A stretch of 16,840 nucleotides of DNA from Elusimicrobia bacterium RIFOXYB2_FULL_48_7 (lineage in GTDB: Bacteria > Elusimicrobiota > Endomicrobiia > CG1-02-37-114 > XYA2-FULL-39-19): contig MGVM01000011.1 in the NCBI GenBank assembly GCA_001800495.1, positions 1-16,840 on the forward strand, given 5' to 3'. Below the pieces are notes generated by a model that made no database searches, was not told the DNA's origin, and saw only the letters and a list, made by a program, of their open reading frames with translations. Each line of letters opens with the position of its first letter. The first letter of the stretch is position 1. The translations under genes were made by a program, and so were the position numbers. Positions 6,402 through 12,243 of the stretch are shown here, piece by piece.

Positions 6402-7454
6402 ATGGCTAATAAAAAAACCCTGATGGAAGGAAACATCGCCCTTTGTGAAGGCGCCATAGCGGCGGGATGCGATGCGTATTTCGGCTATCCCATTACCCCT
6501 CAGAACGACGTTACCGGGCACATGTCCCGCAGGATGATAGAATTGAAAAGGGTTTTCCTGCAGGCCGAAAGCGAGATAGCCGCCATAAACATGGTTCTTG
6601 GCGTGGCAGCCACCGGCAAGCGCGCTATGACTTCATCGTCCTCCCCGGGAGTAAGCTTGAAGCAGGAAGGTATTTCATACCTGGCGGGCTGCGAGCTTCC
6701 GGCTTTGATAGTCAATGTCCAGCGCGGAGGCCCGGGCCTGGGCAATATCACCGGCTCGCAAAGCGATTATTTCCAGGCGGTCAAGGGCGGAGGCCACGGG
6801 GATTACAGAGTGATAACCCTGGCGTCGGCAAGCGTGCAGGAAATGTATGACATGCCGCAGCTGGCGTTTGAACTGGCTGATAAGTACCGCACCCCGGTCA
6901 TGATCCTCGCAGACGGCTATGTAGGAATGATGATGGAACCCATCACGATGCCGGAAAAAGCGCCGGAAGTGAAAACAGTTAAAAAGGACTGGGCCCTTAC
7001 CGGCTGCGCCGGCAGGAAACCCCGGAAAATCCTTTCGCTTTATATGTCCGACGGCCTGCTTGAAGCGCATAACCGGAAATTAAATGAAAAATACAGCCTT
7101 ATAAAGAAAAACGAAGTCCGTTACGAAGCCGTCAACACGGAAGGCGCGGACATCGTGATAGCCGCTTTCGGCATCGCGGCGAAAATATGCAAATCAGTCC
7201 TGCAGATGGCGCAGAAAGACGGCCTTAAAGTAGGGATGATCAGGCCCATCACTCTCTGGCCTTTCCCCGAGCAGGCGTTCGCGGACATTGCCAAAACGGC
7301 AAAAAAAATACTTGTTGTTGAAATGAACATGGGCCAGATGGTTGAAGACGTGCGCCTGGCGGTCCAGGGCAAAATACCCGTGGAATTCCTGGGAAAACCC
7401 GGCGGGTCGATATTCTCAACGGAAGAAATTTATGAGCACATCAAAAAAATATAA
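6402..7454 (+). CDS. korA: 2-oxoacid:ferredoxin oxidoreductase alpha subunit (KorA/VorB type)
   Basis: The preferred start is the ATG at 6402 (MANKKTLMEGN), 5 nt after the korD stop and behind TAGGA, giving 350 residues. An upstream in-frame ATG at 6336 would only add 22 residues overlapping korD. Visible family signatures include FGYPITPQND, VFLQAESEIAAINMVLG, TSSSSPGVSLKQEG and RGGPGLG, then a C-terminal domain ending with the FLGKPGGSIFSTEEI segment. These match the alpha subunit of 2-oxoglutarate and branched-chain 2-oxoacid (VorB) ferredoxin oxidoreductases. The enzyme oxidatively decarboxylates a 2-oxoacid to acyl-CoA, reducing ferredoxin, or runs in reverse as a carboxylation in anaerobes. 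The sequence pattern resembles proteins annotated VorB, but substrate cannot be assigned. No gamma domain is fused at the N-terminus. It overlaps the beta gene by 23 bases. Confidence 0.9.
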   Translation: MANKKTLMEGNIALCEGAIAAGCDAYFGYPITPQNDVTGHMSRRMIELKRVFLQAESEIAAINMVLGVAATGKRAMTSSSSPGVSLKQEGISYLAGCELPALIVNVQRGGPGLGNITGSQSDYFQAVKGGGHGDYRVITLASASVQEMYDMPQLAFELADKYRTPVMILADGYVGMMMEPITMPEKAPEVKTVKKDWALTGCAGRKPRKILSLYMSDGLLEAHNRKLNEKYSLIKKNEVRYEAVNTEGADIVIAAFGIAAKICKSVLQMAQKDGLKVGMIRPITLWPFPEQAFADIAKTAKKILVVEMNMGQMVEDVRLAVQGKIPVEFLGKPGGSIFSTEEIYEHIKKI

Positions 7455-8178
7455 AAGGCCTGAAAGCCTTCAGGAAACGAAACATTTATACTGCGCCGGC
7501 TGCGGCCACGGCATTATTCACCGGCTGGTGGCGGAAGTCATAGACGAACTCGGCGTGCGTGAAAAAACAATAGGCATCGCGCCGGTCGGCTGCGCAGTAT
7601 TCGCCTACGATTATTTCAATTTCGACGTCACGGAAGCCCCGCACGGCAGGCCTCCCGCGGTCGCCACGGGAATCAAGCGGGTTATGCCGGACCACGTGGT
7701 ATTTACCTACCAGGGTGACGGCGACCTGGCGGCCATAGGCACGGCCGAAATAATACACGCGGCAAACCGCGGCGAAAATATCACGGTGATATTCGTTAAT
7801 AACACTAATTACGGCATGACGGGCGGCCAGATGGCGCCTACGACACTGATCGCGCAGAAAACAGCGACATCGCCTTTCGGCAGGAGCGCCGCGAACGAGG
7901 GCTACCCCATAAAGGTCTGCGAACTGCTCTCCTCGCTTGAAGGCACGAAGTTCCTGGCGCGCGTGGCAGTCGACAAACCGGGAAATGTTTTACAGGCAAA
8001 AAAAACGCTATTGAAAGCTTTCCAGAACCAGCTGGACAAAAAAGGTTTCAGTTTGGTAGAAGTCCTTTCCATGTGCCCGGTCGGCTGGGGCATGACCCCG
8101 CAAGCGGCCTGCAAAAGGATCCAGGAAGAAGTAACTAAGATATTCCCCCTCGGCGTAATAAAAGACCTGACTGTATAA
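7432..8178 (+). CDS. korB: 2-oxoacid:ferredoxin oxidoreductase beta subunit, thiamine-diphosphate binding
   Basis: The start chosen is ATG 7432 (MSTSKKYKRPESL), behind GGAAG at 7421-7425, giving 248 residues and a 23-base overlap with the alpha gene; the longer reading from 7342 would add 30 residues of out-of-frame alpha sequence. The N-terminus has YCAGCGHG (20-27) with the family cysteine pair. The thiamine-diphosphate/magnesium motif runs from GDGD (95-98) to NNTNYGMTGGQ (123-133). IGIAPVGC and GIKRV are also family hallmarks. Together with korD and korA it forms the catalytic core of the enzyme. The gamma subunit gene that normally follows is missing: the next gene, 59 nt on, is gcvH, and the gap is occupied by palindromic element B. 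Confidence 0.92.
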   Translation: MSTSKKYKRPESLQETKHLYCAGCGHGIIHRLVAEVIDELGVREKTIGIAPVGCAVFAYDYFNFDVTEAPHGRPPAVATGIKRVMPDHVVFTYQGDGDLAAIGTAEIIHAANRGENITVIFVNNTNYGMTGGQMAPTTLIAQKTATSPFGRSAANEGYPIKVCELLSSLEGTKFLARVAVDKPGNVLQAKKTLLKAFQNQLDKKGFSLVEVLSMCPVGWGMTPQAACKRIQEEVTKIFPLGVIKDLTV

Positions 8179-8232
8179 GGAGCGCGCCGCATACCCTTCC
8201 TAGCGGGTAACATGCGGCATCAATAAGGAGCG
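8175..8232. repeat. 10-bp direct repeat flanking element B (putative target-site duplication)
   Basis: ATAAGGAGCG occurs at 8175-8184 and again at 8223-8232, with 38 nt between holding palindromic element B. The first copy includes the korB stop codon; the second includes the Shine-Dalgarno AAGGAG used by gcvH. Removing one copy and the insert would leave a compact junction in which the korB stop overlaps the gcvH ribosome binding site. This is consistent with an insertion that duplicated its target, though chance or slippage is not excluded. Confidence 0.5.
8186..8218. repeat. Palindromic element B between korB and gcvH
   Basis: Outer arms GCCGCAT (8186-8192) and ATGCGGC (8212-8218) enclose a 19-nt core: inner stem ACCC/GGGT, loop TTCCTAGC, and a 3-nt bulge AAC. 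The same layout is seen in element A, and the inner stem differs by a compensatory change (ATCC/GGAT against ACCC/GGGT). The outer arm sequence differs from element A apart from the CAT/ATG next to the core. In RNA it would form a hairpin between the oxidoreductase and glycine cleavage genes; there is no T-run, so it is not a standard terminator. Confidence 0.75.
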
Positions 8233-8237
8233 ATAAC

Positions 8238-8618
8238 ATGGTACCAAAAGACCTTAAGTACACGGAAAAACACGAATGGGTGAAAGTCGCCGGGAACACC
8301 GCGACAGTCGGCATAACCGATTATGCCCAGCACGCCCTTGGCGATATTACTTTTGTGCAATTGCCCGAAGCCGGCAAGGCCGTAAAGCAGGGCGGCGAGC
8401 TCGGCGTGGTGGAATCCGTGAAAGCCGCAAGCGACATTTATTCCCCCATAAGCGGAACAGTTAAAGAAGCGAACACAGCGCTGGAAGCCGCGCCGGAAAC
8501 CATAAACAAAGACCCCTACAACGGGGGATGGATCTGCAAGCTGGAAGGCGTGAACGCTTCCGAGCTCTCCTCGCTCCTTTCGCCTGAAAAATACGACGAA
8601 CTGATAAGTAAAGTATAA
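8238..8618 (+). CDS. gcvH: Glycine cleavage system H protein (lipoyl carrier)
   Basis: This 126-residue protein is typical length for GcvH. It begins YTEKHEW (8-14) and carries VESVKAASDIYSPISG with Lys62 as the lipoylation site, followed by NKDPYNGGWICKL, the conserved C-terminal half. GcvH carries the aminomethyl group from the P protein to the T protein and its dihydrolipoyl arm to the L protein, in the cytoplasm. AAGGAG at 8226-8231 with 6-nt spacing is a good ribosome binding site and fixes the start. It leads gcvPA and gcvPB on the same strand, and a lipoate ligase family gene closes the cluster, giving a matched carrier and modifying enzyme. Palindromic elements lie directly on both sides. 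Confidence 0.95.
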   Translation: MVPKDLKYTEKHEWVKVAGNTATVGITDYAQHALGDITFVQLPEAGKAVKQGGELGVVESVKAASDIYSPISGTVKEANTALEAAPETINKDPYNGGWICKLEGVNASELSSLLSPEKYDELISKV

Positions 8619-8652
8619 TACCAAAACCAATCGGTACAAGGGTTTTGGTATT
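8617..8652. repeat. Palindromic element C between gcvH and gcvPA
   Basis: A perfect 12-bp stem pairs 8617-8628 (AATACCAAAACC) with 8641-8652, enclosing the loop AATCGGTACAAG. It begins inside the gcvH stop codon and ends 12 nt before the gcvPA ATG. The inner 28 nt (8621-8648) match element D inside the lipoate ligase gene (11907-11934) at 27 of 28 positions. The 3' arm is followed by only a short T stretch, so a rho-independent terminator is unlikely. Confidence 0.78.
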
Positions 8653-8664
8653 TCATCCAATTCA

Positions 8665-10008
8665 ATGCCCTATATCTCAAACACAGAAAAACAGCAGCAG
8701 GAAATGCTTGACGCGATAGGTGTTAAATCTGTTGAGGATCTGTTCAAGCCGGTCCCGAAGGATTTCGCGCCGGCGTCGTTCAGGATACCCAAAGGAAAAT
8801 CCGAGATAGAGGTGCGCCAGCACCTGCACGCTCTTGCATCAAAGAACGCCACCGGCCTCACCTGTTTCCTCGGCGGCGGTTTTTACGACCACTTCATCCC
8901 CTCGGCCGTGGACGCGCTCGTATCCCGCAGCGAATTCTACACCGCCTACACCCCTTACCAGCCGGAAATCTCGCAGGGAGTCCTGCAGGCAATTTATGAA
9001 TACCAGACCGCCATCTGCCGGCTGACCGGCATGGACATATCAAACGCCTCAATTTATGACGGCGGCACCGCGCTTTACGAGGCCGCGATGATGGCCGCGC
9101 GCATCACCAAAAGAAAAAAAATAATTGTCTGCGAGGGTGTCAGCCTTATTTACCGGACCATGCTGCGCTCCTACACGAAAAACCTTTACCTGAATTTCGT
9201 TGAAGTGCCCGTCAGTCCGAACGGTACCGCTGACAGGGAAAAAATATTCAGGGAAATTGACAAAGATACCGCCGCCGTCATCCTTCAGAACCCGAACTTT
9301 TTCGGCTGTATAGACGATTTCTCCGATATTGCCCAGAAAGCGCACTCGGCCGGCGCGCTTGCGGTATGCTCGGTTTATCCAATTTCACTGGGGCTGCTGA
9401 AACCTCCCAGCGAGATGGGCATGGACATCGTGACCGGCGAAGGCCAGAGCTTGGGCCTGCCGCTTTCATTCGGAGGCCCGTATTTCGGTTTCCTGGCGAC
9501 TACAAAACAGCACGTCAGGCAGATGCCGGGCAGGGTCGTAGGCAGAACACATGACAAGGAAGGCAGGCAGGGCTTCGTGTTCACACTGCAGACGCGCGAG
9601 CAGCACATACGCCGGGAAAAAGCCACCTCAAACATCTGCACTAATTCAACGCTCAACACCATCGCGGCGACAATTTACCTGAGCTTGATAGGCAAAAACG
9701 GGCTCAAGGAAGTAGCGGCGCTTTGCGCCAACAAGGCGGGTTACGCCTGCCAGAAGCTCACCAGGATCAAGAACGTCAAGAAAAAATTCGCGGCTCCGTT
9801 CTTCAACGAATTCGTGGTGGAGCTTCCCATAGACGCTAACAACGCAGTCAGCGCCCTTATCGACAAGGGTTTCGCGCCGGGCCTGCCGCTGGGCCGTTTC
9901 TACAAAGGCATGGACAACTGCATGCTGGTGGCGGTAACCGAGAAACGCACCAAGGAAGAGATCGGCCACCTGAAAGAAGCGCTTGAAGGCGTCCTGAAAG
10001 ACGAATAG
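8665..10008 (+). CDS. gcvPA: Glycine dehydrogenase (decarboxylating) subunit 1
   Basis: This 447-residue protein matches the N-terminal half of the P protein in organisms where it is split in two. Signatures include the opening MPYISNTEKQQQEML, FLGGGFYDHFIPSAVD, YTPYQPEISQG, YDGGTALYEA, GEGQSLGLPLSFGGP and REQHIRREKATSNICTN. With GcvPB it forms a PLP-dependent alpha2beta2 enzyme that decarboxylates glycine and loads the aminomethyl group onto lipoyl-GcvH; this subunit does not carry the PLP lysine. The start matches the usual family N-terminus, yet no Shine-Dalgarno lies ahead of it: the upstream space holds palindromic element C. The stop is 9 nt before gcvPB. Confidence 0.95.
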   Translation: MPYISNTEKQQQEMLDAIGVKSVEDLFKPVPKDFAPASFRIPKGKSEIEVRQHLHALASKNATGLTCFLGGGFYDHFIPSAVDALVSRSEFYTAYTPYQPEISQGVLQAIYEYQTAICRLTGMDISNASIYDGGTALYEAAMMAARITKRKKIIVCEGVSLIYRTMLRSYTKNLYLNFVEVPVSPNGTADREKIFREIDKDTAAVILQNPNFFGCIDDFSDIAQKAHSAGALAVCSVYPISLGLLKPPSEMGMDIVTGEGQSLGLPLSFGGPYFGFLATTKQHVRQMPGRVVGRTHDKEGRQGFVFTLQTREQHIRREKATSNICTNSTLNTIAATIYLSLIGKNGLKEVAALCANKAGYACQKLTRIKNVKKKFAAPFFNEFVVELPIDANNAVSALIDKGFAPGLPLGRFYKGMDNCMLVAVTEKRTKEEIGHLKEALEGVLKDE

Positions 10009-10017
10009 GTAAAAAAT

Positions 10018-11463
10018 ATGAAACTTATATTTGAAAAAGGGGTCAAGGGGCGCAGGGGCGTGAAACTGCCGGAATGCGACGTGCCGGTGAAGTTCGACAT
10101 CCCCAGGAATTTCCACCGCGCCAATGATGCGGAACTCCCCGAAGTCTCCGAGCTTGAAGTGGTAAGGCATTACACGGAACTTTCCCGCAGGAATTTCGGC
10201 GTGGACAACAATTTCTACCCGCTGGGCTCCTGCACCATGAAATACAATCCCAAAATCGACGAGGAAGTCTGCCGGTACAAGGGTTTTACCGAGCTCCACC
10301 CCCTGCTTCCCCAGCTCCGCCACGGCGGCATGCTCACGCAGGGCGCCCTGGAAGTTATTTATAATACTGAACGGCTCCTGTCGGAGATCACCGGCATGGC
10401 GGAATTCACTATGCAGCCGCTTGCCGGAGCGCACGGCGAACTCACAGGCACAATGATCATCGCCGCCTACCACAGGGACAAGGGCAACAAGAAAACAAAA
10501 ATAGTGGTGCCGGATTCATCCCACGGAACGAACCCTGCCAGCGCGGCCATCTGCGGTTATTCCATCGTGTCGGTGCCCTCAAACAGCGAGGGGATGATAG
10601 ACTATGACGCGTTCGTGAAAGCCATAGACAGCGAAACCGCGGCAGTAATGCTTACCTGCCCCAACACGCTGGGGCTTTTTGAACCGGAAATAAAAAAATT
10701 GGCGCAGAAAGTGCACGAAGTTGACGGGCTGATGTACTGCGACGGCGCCAACATGAACGCGATACTGGGCAAGGTGAGGCCGGGCGACATCGGCTTCGAC
10801 CTGATGCACATAAACCTGCACAAAACATTCGCCACCCCGCATGGCGGCGGCGGGCCGGGCGCGGGCCCCGTGGGCGTTGTTGAAAAACTCAGGAAATTCC
10901 TGCCCATTTCTCTTGTTGTTAAAAGAAACGACGGGACTTACGCGCTTGACTATGACAGGCCGTCGTCCATCGGTTTCATCGCGCCTTTCTACGGGAATTT
11001 CGGGATTATCCTGCGGGCTTACTGCTACATACTGATGCTCGGGAAAGAAGGGCTGGCGCGGGTCAGCGAAAACGCGGTGCTCAACGCCAATTATATAAAG
11101 GAAAAGCTTAAAAAATACTACCAGGTTGCCCATGACCCTATAGCCTGCATGCACGAATGCGTGTTTTCAAGCGTGAAACAGAACAAGAACGGCGTGCACA
11201 CGCTCGATATAGCCAAGCGCCTGATCGACTACGGTTTTCATCCCCCCACAATTTACTTCCCGCTTATCGTGAAAGAAGCCATTATGATCGAGCCGACGGA
11301 GACTGAATCGAAGGAAACCCTGGATGCCTTTATTGAAACGATGATAAAGATAAGTCAGGAATCCGAATCAGAGCCCGAAACGGTGAAATCAGCCCCGAAA
11401 ACAACGCCCGTGTCGCGGCTGGACGAAGTTGCCGCCGCGAAAGACATGGACCTTCGCTTCTAA
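10018..11463 (+). CDS. gcvPB: Glycine dehydrogenase (decarboxylating) subunit 2
   Basis: This 481-residue protein is the C-terminal half of the split P protein and carries the cofactor. HINLHKTFATPHGGGGPG contains the PLP-binding Lys269. Other hallmarks are YPLGSCTMKYNPK, SHGTNPASA, CPNTLGLFEP and the closing TPVSRLDEVAAAK tail found in family members. It works with GcvPA on glycine and passes the aminomethyl group to GcvH. A short gap to gcvPA and only a weak ribosome binding site (TAGGT) suggest coupled translation. A 20-bp inverted repeat starts 5 nt after its stop. Confidence 0.95.
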   Translation: MKLIFEKGVKGRRGVKLPECDVPVKFDIPRNFHRANDAELPEVSELEVVRHYTELSRRNFGVDNNFYPLGSCTMKYNPKIDEEVCRYKGFTELHPLLPQLRHGGMLTQGALEVIYNTERLLSEITGMAEFTMQPLAGAHGELTGTMIIAAYHRDKGNKKTKIVVPDSSHGTNPASAAICGYSIVSVPSNSEGMIDYDAFVKAIDSETAAVMLTCPNTLGLFEPEIKKLAQKVHEVDGLMYCDGANMNAILGKVRPGDIGFDLMHINLHKTFATPHGGGGPGAGPVGVVEKLRKFLPISLVVKRNDGTYALDYDRPSSIGFIAPFYGNFGIILRAYCYILMLGKEGLARVSENAVLNANYIKEKLKKYYQVAHDPIACMHECVFSSVKQNKNGVHTLDIAKRLIDYGFHPPTIYFPLIVKEAIMIEPTETESKETLDAFIETMIKISQESESEPETVKSAPKTTPVSRLDEVAAAKDMDLRF

Positions 11464-11467
11464 TAAT

Positions 11468-11528
11468 AGGGACGGTTCTGGTTATTTGGGTTCGCAAAAT
11501 ATTTATGAAAATAACCAGAACCGTCCCT
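11468..11528. repeat. 20-bp perfect inverted repeat with 21-nt spacer (element E)
   Basis: The left arm AGGGACGGTTCTGGTTATTT (11468-11487) and the right arm 11509-11528 are exact reverse complements around a 21-nt spacer. It fills nearly the whole gap between gcvPB and the lipoate ligase gene. In RNA it would be a very stable hairpin. No T-run follows, so it is either a repeat element (REP/MITE type) or a processing or stabilising structure. The outer end GGGACGGT recurs at 14166-14173. Confidence 0.85.
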
Positions 11529-11536
11529 GTTAATCT

Positions 11537-12211
11537 ATGAATGTCTATAATATTTCTTTCAAAACACCTGAAGAAAACATCGCGATGGATGAGGAGCTTC
11601 TGGTCCGCGCGGAGAAACACGGGGCCGGGGAGGCTATCCGGTTCTGGGAAAGCCCGGTTATATTCGCGGTAATGGGGATAAGCGGCAAATCCAGCAATGA
11701 AATACGCGAAAAGGCCTGCCTTAAGGACAATATTCCTGTAATAAGGCGTTCATCAGCCGGCGGAACGGTTTTACAGGGGCCGGGATGTTTGAATTTCTCG
11801 CTGGTTCTTTCATACAAACGCGACAAAGCGCTTTCCGACGTGAATAAATCATACGCATACATACTTGGCCGGGTTATCGAATGTGCAAAAAAAGCTTCAT
11901 CCGGCCCCAAAACCAATAGGTACAAGGGTTTTGGGCCGAAGGCGCCCGGCTCAGCATTAGAATTCAGGCCGATTTCAGACATTACCTGCGGCGACATGAA
12001 AGTTTCAGGCAACGCCCAGCAAAGAAAAAGGAATTTTATGCTCCATCACGGCACCTGGCTCTATGATTTCGACCTCGCGCTGGTTTCAAAGTACCTGAAA
12101 GAGCCCCAAAAACGTCCGGAATACCGCGGCGGCAGGAAACACAGCGAGTTTATTGTGAATGTCCCGCTCAACATTGAAAAATTCAAAAAAGAACTAGTAG
12201 AATTAATGTAG
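11537..12211 (+). CDS. lplA: Lipoate-protein ligase A-family protein
   Basis: This 224-residue member of the biotin/lipoate ligase fold shows RRSSAGGTVLQGPGCLNFSL, equivalent to the R-R-x-x-G-G-G loop that binds lipoate, and GDMKVSGNAQ with Lys155, the catalytic lysine. NMALDEA-type residues appear as NIAMDEEL near 14-21. Such proteins activate lipoate or octanoate and attach it to carrier lysines, here most likely GcvH in the same cluster. It is shorter than E. coli LplA and lacks its C-terminal accessory domain, so it could be a ligase needing a partner, a LipM-like octanoyltransferase or a LipL-like amidotransferase. Residues 123-134 are encoded by palindromic element D, in a stretch where a surface loop between helix and strand is expected. 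No Shine-Dalgarno is seen before ATG 11537, so the start is moderately sure. Confidence 0.82.
   Translation: MNVYNISFKTPEENIAMDEELLVRAEKHGAGEAIRFWESPVIFAVMGISGKSSNEIREKACLKDNIPVIRRSSAGGTVLQGPGCLNFSLVLSYKRDKALSDVNKSYAYILGRVIECAKKASSGPKTNRYKGFGPKAPGSALEFRPISDITCGDMKVSGNAQQRKRNFMLHHGTWLYDFDLALVSKYLKEPQKRPEYRGGRKHSEFIVNVPLNIEKFKKELVELM
11902..11938. repeat. Palindromic element D, in frame inside the lipoate ligase gene
   Basis: CGGCC and CAAAACC (with one bulged C) at 11902-11914 pair with GGTTTTGGGCCG at 11927-11938 around the loop AATAGGTACAAG. The inner 28 nt (11907-11934) repeat element C with a single mismatch, while the outer arms are different but still complementary. It adds roughly 12 codons (GPKTNRYKGFGP) without breaking the reading frame. 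In-gene palindromes of this kind are known as Rickettsia palindromic elements; kinship to those is by analogy only. Confidence 0.8.
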
Positions 12212-12213
12212 TT

Positions 12214-12227
12214 GCCGATTTATCGGC
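12214..12227. other. Small hairpin between lipoate ligase and esterase genes
   Basis: GCCGA (12214-12218) and TCGGC (12223-12227) form a 5-bp stem with loop TTTA, starting 3 nt after the lipoate ligase stop codon. No T-run follows, and a strong GGAGG for the next gene comes 5 nt later. It could be a minor attenuator or chance. Confidence 0.25.
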
Positions 12228-12243
12228 TCATTGGAGGTATTAT

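Noticed and set aside
7342..7431. Upstream ATG extending korB by 30 residues
   Set aside because: The extra residues are out-of-frame alpha-subunit sequence rich in Arg/Trp; the family begins near the YCAGCGHG motif and ATG 7432 has GGAAG upstream.
8617..8652. Element C as a rho-independent terminator
   Set aside because: Only a few T residues follow the stem, and the essential gcvPA gene lies directly downstream without its own promoter.
9646..10473. 275-codon open frame on the minus strand across gcvPA and gcvPB
   Set aside because: It spans the junction of two unmistakable glycine decarboxylase genes and shows no motif; long antisense frames are common in DNA with this codon use.
5446..11938. 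Elements A-D as integron attC sites or CRISPR repeats
   Set aside because: No attC-type RYYYAAC/GTTRRRY ends, no gene cassettes or integrase, and no regularly spaced array; copies are single and kilobases apart.
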